Below are positions 1 to 4,706 of a DNA stretch of 8,732 nt, in pieces. Location of the stretch: assembly GCA_029781465.1 (NCBI GenBank), contig JAKOWQ010000454.1:1-8732 (forward strand), written 5' to 3'. This DNA is from Pseudomonadota bacterium (GTDB taxonomy: Bacteria; Pseudomonadota; Alphaproteobacteria; Sphingomonadales; Sphingomonadaceae). The notes under the pieces were generated by a model. It did not search any database, was not told the origin of the DNA, and saw nothing but the letters and a program-made list of their open reading frames with translations. The position numbers were made by a program, and so were the translations under genes. The first letter of the stretch is position 1, and the number at the start of each line of letters is the position of its first letter.

Positions 1-24
1 GACGCCGCGCTGGCCCCGGCCTGA
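1..24 (+). CDS. Probable 3' end of an unidentified CDS
   Basis: Frame 1 reads seven codons (D-A-A-L-A-P-A) and then TGA at 22-24. The stop lies 25 bases before a strong + strand terminator at 50-82, the usual spacing for a gene end. The other two + frames stay open through the terminator, which makes them poor candidates. Seven residues are too few to name a product, so this is inferred from context only. Confidence 0.35.
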   Translation, partial: DAALAPA

Positions 25-49
25 TCGGATCCAAGGCTCTCAAGAAGAA

Positions 50-82
50 GGGGTTCCGGCCAGTGGCCGGGGCCCCTTTTTT
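50..82 (+). terminator. Rho-independent terminator, + strand
   Basis: A 12-bp stem (50-61 with 65-76) closes a 3-base loop (AGT) and is followed directly by six T (77-82). Two stem pairs are G-U on the + strand transcript, so the stem is continuous only in that direction. On the - strand the same two positions become C-A mismatches, and the tail is TTCTTCTT rather than a pure T run. It should therefore end the + strand gene well and the convergent acetyltransferase gene (ending at 86) less well. Confidence 0.85.
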
Positions 83-85
83 CGT

Positions 86-655
86 TCAGGCAGCGCGCAT
101 CGGCAGGTCGGCGGGATCGTTGCCGCCATCGCAGTCGCACGGCGCACCGAGCTCGATGCGGTGTTCGACCGATTGCGTCTCGTATCCGCGCGACAGGCTG
201 AAGCGCCGGATCAGCCGCCCGGTCGGAGCAAAGCCGGCCTTGCGCAGAACCGCGCCGGAAGCCGGGTTGTCGATGAAATGCCCCGCCACAATCGTGCGGT
301 GCCCCAGAACCCGGGCCAGCCGCAGCACCGCCCGGGTTGCTTCGGTGGCATAGCCCTTGCCCCAGTGCCTGCGCGCAAACCAGTATCCCAGCTCCACCTC
401 GCCATCGGCTTCGGCCAACCCGACGCAGCCGATCAGCTCCGCGGGGTCCGAACTGCTCGGCAGGGTCACGAAGAAGTGCGGGCAGCGCGGATCCTGCGGT
501 TGCCCCGCAAATCCGCGCGCATCCTCGGCGGTATAGGGCCAGGGCACCCTGGCAAGGTTCCTGACCACGCCTTCATCGTCGATCCGCTCGAGCAGTTCCC
601 GCCAATCCTCGGGCCAGCCGGGCCTCAGGAACAGCCTCTCGCTGCGAATGAACAT
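86..655 (-). CDS. GNAT-family N-acetyltransferase (RimJ/RimL-like)
   Basis: A 189-residue protein of the acetyl-CoA-dependent GNAT fold, closest in pattern to RimJ/RimL-type enzymes that acetylate protein N-termini or small amines. The start 'MFIRSERLFLRP' is typical of that group. Motif A, RRHWGKGYATEA (residues 95-106), holds the R/Q-x-x-G-x-G/A pyrophosphate-binding loop. Motif B, NPASGAVLRKAGF (130-142), is also intact. The last 20 residues, with Cys173 and Cys175 in an acidic stretch, lie beyond the usual fold. The ATG is preceded by GGGAG seven bases upstream. It lies downstream of rpmA on the same strand, as often seen in Sphingomonadales, but a strong terminator at 766-795 separates them. 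The substrate cannot be read from sequence, although linkage to ribosomal protein genes makes a ribosomal or translational target possible. Confidence 0.9.
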   Translation of the reverse strand: MFIRSERLFLRPGWPEDWRELLERIDDEGVVRNLARVPWPYTAEDARGFAGQPQDPRCPHFFVTLPSSSDPAELIGCVGLAEADGEVELGYWFARRHWGKGYATEATRAVLRLARVLGHRTIVAGHFIDNPASGAVLRKAGFAPTGRLIRRFSLSRGYETQSVEHRIELGAPCDCDGGNDPADLPMRAA

Positions 656-688
656 CTTGCATCTCCCAATCCAGGGCCCCGCGCGGCT

Positions 689-698
689 CCCCTAGGGG
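689..698. other. Perfect 10-bp palindrome CCCCTAGGGG
   Basis: A perfect palindrome 33 bases upstream of the acetyltransferase start. It contains TAGGGG, the same hexamer used as -10 in the rplU promoter, but no TTGACA-like -35 lies 16-18 bases upstream of it. It could be a poor promoter element or an operator. No second copy was seen in the window. Confidence 0.25.
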
Positions 699-765
699 CC
701 GAGCGTGACATCGCCGTTACGGTGCCCCCGGGAAATTCCGGAGGACTGTGGGCAAGGGAGACACG

Positions 766-795
766 AAAAAAGGGAGACGGGGTGGCCCCTCTCCC
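766..795 (-). terminator. Rho-independent terminator after rpmA
   Basis: Read on the - strand: GGGAGAGGGG, a three-base loop CCA, then CCCC, a bulged G, and TCTCCC, followed at once by TTTTTT (766-771). A 10-bp G+C-rich stem with one bulge and a clean U-run makes this the main end of the rplU-rpmA transcript, 70 bases past the rpmA stop. The acetyltransferase downstream would need read-through or its own promoter. Confidence 0.9.
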
Positions 796-802
796 TTGTC
801 TG

Positions 803-823
803 GCCGGTCACTCGCGGACCGGC
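803..823 (-). other. Stem-loop in rpmA 3' untranslated region
   Basis: GCCGGTC (803-809) pairs perfectly with GACCGGC (817-823) around a 7-base loop. There is no T-run after it. It lies between the terminator and the neighbouring 9-bp stem-loop, so the rpmA mRNA would end in three hairpins in a row. Confidence 0.5.
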
Positions 824-824
824 G

Positions 825-848
825 GGGCCATCCCATCGAGGATGGCCC
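825..848 (-). other. 9-bp perfect stem-loop after rpmA stop
   Basis: GGGCCATCC (825-833) and GGATGGCCC (840-848) are perfect inverted copies around a 6-base loop, 16 bases past the rpmA stop. The GGATGG at 840-845 can pair instead with CCATCC at 857-862, which reaches to within two bases of the rpmA stop codon, so two alternative folds are possible. There is no T-run, so this is not a classical terminator. It could protect the 3' end of the mRNA. Confidence 0.55.
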
Positions 849-864
849 GTTATCGACCATCCGG

Positions 865-1131
865 TTATTCGGCGGCTTGTGCCATGTCGACCGAGACGTA
901 CTTGCGACCCAGCTTGCCGTCATGGAAGCGCACGCGGCCATCGGTAAGCGCGAACAGGGTGTGATCCTTGCCCATGCCGACGTTGGCGCCCGGGTACACC
1001 TTGGTCCCGCGCTGACGGATAATGATATTGCCGCCGACCACTTCCTGGCCGCCGAACTTCTTGACGCCAAGGCGACGACCAGCCGAATCGCGACCGTTAC
1101 GCGAGGAGCCGCCTGCTTTCTTGTGTGCCAT
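865..1131 (-). CDS. rpmA: 50S ribosomal protein bL27
   Basis: An 88-residue protein of normal length for bL27, a large-subunit protein whose N-terminus reaches the peptidyl-transferase centre. The hallmark N-terminus MAHKKAGGSSRNGRDS is present and starts directly at Met-Ala, so there is no cleavable leader of the kind seen in some Firmicutes. The conserved block GNIIIRQRGTKVYPGANVGMGKDHTLFAL (residues about 34-62) follows. The ATG has GGAG with a 9-base spacer. The gene begins 20 bases after the rplU stop and shares its promoter. The pair rplU-rpmA is a standard operon. Identification is secure. Confidence 0.98.
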   Translation of the reverse strand: MAHKKAGGSSRNGRDSAGRRLGVKKFGGQEVVGGNIIIRQRGTKVYPGANVGMGKDHTLFALTDGRVRFHDGKLGRKYVSVDMAQAAE

Positions 1132-1151
1132 CTCGAACTACTCCGGTGATC

Positions 1152-1592
1152 TTATTCGGCGGACTTGGCGGCCTTGGGGGCAGCCTTCTTCGCCGGGGCC
1201 TTCTTGGCCGGCTTTTCAGCAGCAGCCTCGGCGGCGGGGGCGGCGGCTTCGGCCTTGGGAGCGGCTTCCTTCTTGGGAGCAGCCTTCTTGGCTTCGGCGC
1301 CAACCGAAACGATGCGCAGCAGGGTCATCTGCTGGCGATGTCCGTTGCGACGGCGATAGTTGTGGCGGCGACGCTTCTTGAAAACGATCACCTTTTCCGA
1401 CTTCGCCTGGGCGATGATCTCGGCCGAAACCACCACACCCTTGGCATCCTTGACCTCGCCGCCGTCGTCGGCCAGCAGGACGTCGCCCAGGGTAATGGTC
1501 TCACCGGCTTCGCCAGCCAGCTTCTCAACCGCGATCTTGTCTCCGGCGGCAACCCGGTATTGCTTGCCGCCCGTGCGCACTACTGCGAACAT
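1152..1592 (-). CDS. rplU: 50S ribosomal protein bL21 with long Ala/Lys/Pro-rich C-terminal tail
   Basis: Large-subunit ribosomal protein bL21, which binds 23S rRNA. The core begins MFAVVRTGGKQYRV and carries the basic L21 signature FKKRRRHNYRRRNGHRQ (residues 71-87). bL21 is usually about 103 residues; this one has 146. Residues 100-146 form a tail of almost only Ala, Lys, Pro and Glu, with repeated AAPK/AKKA/AEAA units, resembling histone H1-like or other nucleic-acid-binding tails. The tail is likely disordered. The ATG is preceded by AAGGG four bases upstream. It is the first gene of the unit, behind a TTGACA promoter and a structured leader. The core identification is secure; any function of the tail is unknown. 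Confidence 0.97.
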   Translation of the reverse strand: MFAVVRTGGKQYRVAAGDKIAVEKLAGEAGETITLGDVLLADDGGEVKDAKGVVVSAEIIAQAKSEKVIVFKKRRRHNYRRRNGHRQQMTLLRIVSVGAEAKKAAPKKEAAPKAEAAAPAAEAAAEKPAKKAPAKKAAPKAAKSAE

Positions 1593-1599
1593 GGTGCCC

Positions 1600-1611
1600 T
1601 TATCCGTTCAT
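1600..1611 (-). other. Possible three-codon leader ORF before rplU
   Basis: On the - strand ATG-AAC-GGA-TAA ends seven bases before the rplU ATG, and the rplU Shine-Dalgarno (AAGGG) overlaps its stop codon. A ribosome on this mini-ORF would cover the rplU initiation site. No clear Shine-Dalgarno precedes it, so this may be chance. Confidence 0.2.
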
Positions 1612-1644
1612 CAAACTTGCTTCGCCTTGCCCCCTGCGAATGCA

Positions 1645-1662
1645 TCCGGGCAACACGCCGGA
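1645..1662 (-). other. Leader stem-loop A upstream of rplU
   Basis: TCCGG and CCGGA pair around an 8-base loop in the predicted rplU leader. The loop and 3' arm include TTGCCC (1648-1653), which could pair instead with GGGCAA closer to rplU (1627-1632), so the two folds exclude each other. Confidence 0.35.
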
Positions 1663-1664
1663 CA

Positions 1665-1683
1665 CCCCGCCACGCGGCAGGGG
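1665..1683 (-). other. Leader stem-loop B upstream of rplU
   Basis: CCCCGCC (1665-1671) pairs with GGC-A-GGGG (1676-1683), seven base pairs with a single bulged base and a four-base loop. It lies about 10 bases after the predicted transcription start, at the 5' end of the rplU leader. It may stabilise the mRNA or be part of a regulatory fold. Confidence 0.4.
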
Positions 1684-1699
1684 GCCCGAAGAAGGGCTG

Positions 1700-1728
1700 C
1701 CCCTAGTCGAAGCGGGTTTGGCTGTCAA
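1700..1728 (-). promoter_or_regulatory. Sigma-70-type promoter for rplU-rpmA
   Basis: On the - strand a consensus -35 TTGACA (1723-1728) is followed by a 17-base spacer and TAGGGG (1700-1705) as -10. A perfect -35 with a weak G-rich -10 fits strong housekeeping promoters of alphaproteobacteria. The transcript would start near 1693 and carry a leader of about 100 bases before rplU. Confidence 0.7.
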
Positions 1729-1815
1729 CGCAAGATCGGGGGCAAGTTGCGGGCAAATCCACCCCTGCTCGACTCCCCGCTGGCATCGGCGCCGCCGCGT
1801 GCTATGGCACCGGGC

Positions 1816-2334
1816 ATGGACCGCAGGACACTCCGCTTGCTCCCGGCGCTTGCTGCGCTCGCCCTTGGTGCCTGCGCGTCGGACCGGGGCGCATACCCCA
1901 CGCTGGAGCGCCGCGCGGCAGAGCGGATCAACGGCACCGCGCCGGTGGTCTCGCCCGATACCGCGCCCGCCGCACTGCCCGCGCCGCCCAGCGCAGAACT
2001 GATCGACCGGCTCGACCTCGCGCTTGCCCAGGCCCGTACTGCCGATGCGCGGTTCCGCCAGCAAACTCCGCGCACCCGCGATCTGGTTGCCAATGCCCGC
2101 GGCGCGGCGGTGGCGAGCGAGGCATGGTCGGTCGCGACCGTGGCGGTAGCGGATCTCGAATCGGCCCGCAGCGAAGCGATGACCGCGCTGGCCGATACCG
2201 ACGCGCTCTATGCCGCCGCGCGCGTCGCGGGTGAGGATGCGACCGCGATCGAATCGGTCCGCAACCAGATTCTCGAATTGGTCGCCAGTCAGGACGCGGT
2301 GCTCGATTCGCTCAAGGATAGCCTGGCCATTTAG
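1816..2334 (+). CDS. Small secreted lipoprotein of unknown function
   Basis: A 172-residue predicted lipoprotein. The N-terminus has basic residues (MDRRTLR), a hydrophobic stretch and a lipobox LGAC with Cys20. Ala at +2 rather than Asp suggests the outer membrane if Lol rules apply. Residues 40-60 are a Pro/Ala-rich linker. Residues 60-172 are strongly helical, Ala-rich and charged, with heptad-like spacing near the end (IESVRNQILELVASQDAVLDSLKDSL), so a coiled coil is likely. I do not recognise a named family. An in-frame ATG at 1804 would add four residues; 1816 gives the better signal peptide. Neither start has a clear Shine-Dalgarno. It is divergent from rplU, and its TAG stop overlaps the moaE TAA by four bases on the opposite strand. 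Confidence 0.75.
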   Translation: MDRRTLRLLPALAALALGACASDRGAYPTLERRAAERINGTAPVVSPDTAPAALPAPPSAELIDRLDLALAQARTADARFRQQTPRTRDLVANARGAAVASEAWSVATVAVADLESARSEAMTALADTDALYAAARVAGEDATAIESVRNQILELVASQDAVLDSLKDSLAI

Positions 2335-2771
2335 CTCCAGCGCTCCTTGTCGGCGTAATCCTGTTCGCGCGGTTCGATCCAGTGCCATTGCCCGGCGCGC
2401 TTTTCGCGCTTCCAGAACCACGATTCGCTCTTGAGGTGATCCATTGCGAAATCGGCGGCGGCAAAGGCATCGCGGCGATGGCGCGCAGCGGCGGCCACCA
2501 GCACGATCGGCTCACCCGGCGCCATCGTTCCGGCACGGTGCACGATCAGCAGGCCGTCAAGCGACCAGCGCGCCAGCACTGACCGGCCCAGCTCCTCCAT
2601 CCCCGGCAGGGTCAGCGGAGCGAAGTGTTGCAGTTCCAGCGCTTCGGCCGCGCCATCGGCGCGCACCTGGCCCAGAAAGGAAACCACCCCGCCGGCCTGC
2701 GGATGCGCCGCGGTGAAGGCAGCCAGTTCCGCTGCAGGGTCGAACGGCGCCAGGGCGAGGCGGATATCCAG
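2331..2771 (-). CDS. moaE: Molybdopterin synthase catalytic (large) subunit MoaE, probable CTG start
   Basis: The large subunit of molybdopterin synthase, which with thiocarboxylated MoaD inserts two sulfurs into cyclic pyranopterin monophosphate. MoaE features are GGVVSFLGQVR (residues 27-37), VHRAGTMAPGE (77-87), ARHRRDAF (96-103) and MDHLKSESWFWKRE (110-123), with Lys114 and Lys121 matching the two active-site lysines of the family. Expected length is about 150; this model gives 146. No ATG, GTG or TTG lies at the expected N-terminus. A CTG (2769-2771), one base after the moaD stop and five bases after GGAGG, is the best start. The standard alternatives (GTG ending at 2852, TTG at 2828 or 2822) would overlap moaD and add residues unlike MoaE. 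It is the last gene of the operon and meets the convergent lipoprotein gene stop to stop. Confidence 0.93.
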   Translation of the reverse strand: MDIRLALAPFDPAAELAAFTAAHPQAGGVVSFLGQVRADGAAEALELQHFAPLTLPGMEELGRSVLARWSLDGLLIVHRAGTMAPGEPIVLVAAAARHRRDAFAAADFAMDHLKSESWFWKREKRAGQWHWIEPREQDYADKERWS

Positions 2772-2772
2772 C

Positions 2773-3009
2773 CTAGCCTCCGCTGACCGGGGGCAGGAAA
2801 GCCAGCTCGTCGCCCTTGCCAAGCACAACCGCGCGGTCCCCGGTGATCTCACCGTTGAGCGCCATGCGCACCCGTTCCCCCAGCAGCTCTACCGCCAGCG
2901 CAGGCGCAAGCGTGGCCAGCACCGCTTCGAGCGGGCCGGGAGCAACCTCCATCTCAGCCGCACCGGCGAGATCGGCAAGCTTGCCGAGAAACAGCAGCCG
3001 CGCGTTCAT
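2773..3009 (-). CDS. moaD: Molybdopterin synthase sulfur-carrier subunit MoaD
   Basis: A 78-residue ubiquitin-like protein that carries sulfur as a C-terminal thiocarboxylate to MoaE. It starts MNARLLFLGKLAD, has the beta-grasp pattern with ALNGEI (50-55) and DELAFLPPVSGG (67-78), and ends in the required Gly-Gly. Length is normal (about 80). The ATG is one base after the moaA stop, with GGAGG five bases upstream inside the last moaA codons. Its own Gly-Gly codons (GGA GGC) form the GGAGG for moaE. Identification is secure from its ends and neighbours. Confidence 0.95.
   Translation of the reverse strand: MNARLLFLGKLADLAGAAEMEVAPGPLEAVLATLAPALAVELLGERVRMALNGEITGDRAVVLGKGDELAFLPPVSGG
2777..2781 (-). 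promoter_or_regulatory. Shine-Dalgarno for moaE inside MoaD Gly-Gly codons
   Basis: GGAGG, a full anti-16S match, is made by the last two codons of moaD (GGA GGC). It is followed by a 5-base spacer holding the TAG stop, then CTG. The same arrangement exists at the moaA-moaD junction, and it decides the moaE start. Confidence 0.75.
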
Positions 3010-3010
3010 C

Positions 3011-4015
3011 TTATCCTCCGGTCGCCGACATGTGCCGGTCCAGCGTCGGCGCCGCGCCGGGGCGTTCGATCGCGAAGTGATGGCGTTCCGGCTTGATCCA
3101 GAGCGCCCTGTCCAGCGCCGCGTCGAGCGCGCGCGCCGGATCTTCGGAGCGCAGCGCGGCGCGCAAATCGACCTGCTCGATCCCGCCGAGACATGGAAAC
3201 AGCTGGCCGGTAGCGGTAACCCGAACCCGGTTGCAGCCCTCGCAGAAGTTGCCGGTCAGCGGAGTGATGAAACCCAACCGCCCGCCGGTTTCAGCCACAT
3301 CGGCATAGCGCGCCGGGCCGCCCGTGCGGTGCGCGCTTGGTGTCAGGGTAAAGCGCTGCTCAAGCCGGGCGCGCAGCCCGGCGAGCGGCAGGTAATGATC
3401 GAAACGGTCCTCATCGATTTCACCCAGAGGCATGACCTCGATCAGCGTCAGATCCATCCCCTTGCCGTGGGCCCAGCCGATCAGCTCGGGGATTTCCTCC
3501 TCATTGATCCCTTTGAGCGCGACGGTGTTGAGTTTGACCGCTAGCCCGGCGGCCAGCGCGGCCTCGATCCCCTCAAGCACTTGCGGCAGGCTGTCGCGCC
3601 GGGCCAACCGGGCAAATGCCCCGCGATCGAGCGTATCGAGCGACACGTTGATCCGCCGCACCCCGGCGTCGCGCAGCGGTTCGGCAAATTCGGCCAGCCG
3701 GGTGGCGTTCGTGGTGAGGGTCAGCTCGTCCAGGCCGCGTCCGAGTTCGCGGCCCAGCGCGCGAACCAGCTCGATCATATCGCGCCGCACCAGCGGTTCG
3801 CCCCCGGTCAGGCGCAGTTTGGTTACACCCCGGGCGATGAAACCCAGCGCCAGGCGGTGCAGTTCCTCAAGACTGAGCACGTCCTTGCGCGGCAGGAATT
3901 GCTGGCGCTCGGGCATGCAATAGGTGCAGCGCAGATCGCAGCGATCGGTTACCGACAGGCGCAGATAGGAAATGCGGCGCGCAAACCGATCGATCAGGGG
4001 ATGGCCACTGCTCAT
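3011..4015 (-). CDS. moaA: GTP 3',8-cyclase MoaA (radical SAM)
   Basis: The radical-SAM enzyme that, with MoaC, turns GTP into cyclic pyranopterin monophosphate, the first step of molybdenum cofactor synthesis. The N-terminal cluster motif is CDLRCTYC (Cys26, Cys30, Cys33). GGEP (71-74) is the SAM-binding motif. The C-terminal cluster is Cys258, Cys261 and Cys275 in NFCEGCNRVRVTATGQLFPC, with Arg263 and Arg265 matching GTP-binding arginines. It ends in the conserved Gly-Gly (333-334). At 334 residues it is of normal length. The ATG at 4013-4015 overlaps the preceding gene's stop as ATGA, which fixes the start. No moaC or moaB lies in the window, so these must be elsewhere. The stop is one base before moaD. 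Confidence 0.97.
   Translation of the reverse strand: MSSGHPLIDRFARRISYLRLSVTDRCDLRCTYCMPERQQFLPRKDVLSLEELHRLALGFIARGVTKLRLTGGEPLVRRDMIELVRALGRELGRGLDELTLTTNATRLAEFAEPLRDAGVRRINVSLDTLDRGAFARLARRDSLPQVLEGIEAALAAGLAVKLNTVALKGINEEEIPELIGWAHGKGMDLTLIEVMPLGEIDEDRFDHYLPLAGLRARLEQRFTLTPSAHRTGGPARYADVAETGGRLGFITPLTGNFCEGCNRVRVTATGQLFPCLGGIEQVDLRAALRSEDPARALDAALDRALWIKPERHHFAIERPGAAPTLDRHMSATGG
3015..3019 (-). promoter_or_regulatory. Shine-Dalgarno for moaD inside MoaA Gly-Gly codons
   Basis: GGAGG comes from the final moaA codons GGA GGA before TAA. A 5-base spacer leads to the moaD ATG at 3007-3009. Confidence 0.85.
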
Positions 4016-4335
4016 TGCTGCGGCAATAGCACGGTCGGCTGATCGAGAACCAGATATTGCCCGGTGATGCCTTGACAATCGGCAAGCAAAACCAGCGCGG
4101 CCGCGATCCCCTCATCGTTTGCGGCGGCAAGCGCGTTGACCCGGTGTGGCGCGGCCTCGCGGGCCAGCTCCTGCGTCGCTGCCACCCGCCACAGGCGATG
4201 CATGTGCCCTGCCGGGGGAAAGACAATCAGCAAGTCCCCATCGCTCGTTCGCAAAGCAGGCAGCCAGCGGGCGTGGAATGCGGCTGCGGCATCGAGCGGA
4301 TCGGCGGGAAGCGCCTCTATCCGCACCACCCGCAT
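4012..4335 (-). CDS. Short SDR-like protein lacking the cofactor-binding half and catalytic residues
   Basis: A 107-residue protein whose sequence follows the C-terminal half of short-chain dehydrogenase/reductases: LIVFPPAG (36-43) at the central strand, AATQELAREAAPHRVNALA (52-70) matching the helix and RVNaiaP strand, and ITGQYLVLD (90-98) matching the closing TGq.l.vDGG. The N-terminal TGxxxGIG Rossmann loop is absent. By rough register the Ser-Tyr-Lys triad is gone: Pro replaces Ser, and Gly43 and Arg47 stand where Tyr and Lys would be. It is not a broken gene, because it is coupled on both sides: TGATG from folB and ATGA into moaA. Sitting between two pterin enzymes, and given that FolM (dihydromonapterin reductase) is an SDR, it may be a non-catalytic pterin-binding or scaffold protein. 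That is inference. Confidence 0.75.
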   Translation of the reverse strand: MRVVRIEALPADPLDAAAAFHARWLPALRTSDGDLLIVFPPAGHMHRLWRVAATQELAREAAPHRVNALAAANDEGIAAALVLLADCQGITGQYLVLDQPTVLLPQQ

Positions 4336-4706
4336 CAGCGCCGCTCGCGGGTAAGGGTGATGCCGATCTTCTCGCCGTTCTCGCTGATCGCCAGCTTGAC
4401 GATCTTGACCGTCACCGCCTCGACCCGCTCGTCCTGCACGAACAGCGTTTCGCAGATATGATCGGCCACCGCCTCGATCAGTTTGAAATGAACCCCTTGC
4501 GGCAGCGCCTCGGAGGCCGCGAACTTGAGGTCCATGTAATTCTTGCTGGCCGAAAGCGGGGTATCGGCAAGATAGCGGGGTGCCGCGCGCAGCCGTACCG
4601 ATACGGTGAAGCGCAGCGGCTGGGGGCGCCCGGTTTCTTCCGAATAGATGCCGGTAAGGACATCGTGTTCGAAATCGGCGACTTCCAGGATCAGGCTATC
4701 GGCCAT
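4335..4706 (-). CDS. folB: Dihydroneopterin aldolase family protein
   Basis: A 123-residue protein of the FolB/FolX tunnelling fold. FolB cleaves 7,8-dihydroneopterin to 6-hydroxymethyl-dihydropterin in folate synthesis. Family features are TGIYSEETGRPQPLRFTV (18-35, with the conserved Glu near 23-24 and the Q-P-L-R-F strand), NYMDL (56-60, the conserved Tyr), HFKLIEAVADHICETL (73-88, with pterin-binding Glu78) and VTVKIVKLAI (98-107), where Lys104 is the likely catalytic lysine. The usual KPxA reads KLA here. Start at 4704-4706 gives normal length; upstream sequence in this frame does not resemble FolB. The Shine-Dalgarno is weak. First gene of the pterin operon, divergent from the secreted methyltransferase gene. 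FolX-type epimerase activity cannot be excluded from sequence alone. Confidence 0.9.
   Translation of the reverse strand: MADSLILEVADFEHDVLTGIYSEETGRPQPLRFTVSVRLRAAPRYLADTPLSASKNYMDLKFAASEALPQGVHFKLIEAVADHICETLFVQDERVEAVTVKIVKLAISENGEKIGITLTRERR

Noticed and set aside
161..964. A long + strand open frame across the acetyltransferase and rpmA
   Set aside because: It is antisense to two well-identified genes, crosses the rpmA terminator and has no recognisable domain. Long antisense frames are expected at this G+C content.
1125..1706. A Gly/Leu-rich + strand open frame with a run of glycines
   Set aside because: It is the reverse complement of the rplU Ala/Lys-rich tail; the glycine runs come from the alanine codons (GCC/GCG) on the real strand.
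1804..1815. Earlier ATG for the lipoprotein (adds MAPG)
   Set aside because: In frame and possible, but it moves the basic residues away from the N-terminus and has no better ribosome site; 1816 is preferred.
2772..2852. Extended moaE from GTG ending at 2852 (173 residues)
   Set aside because: It would overlap moaD by 80 bases, adds residues unlike any MoaE N-terminus, and ignores the GGAGG placed exactly for the CTG.
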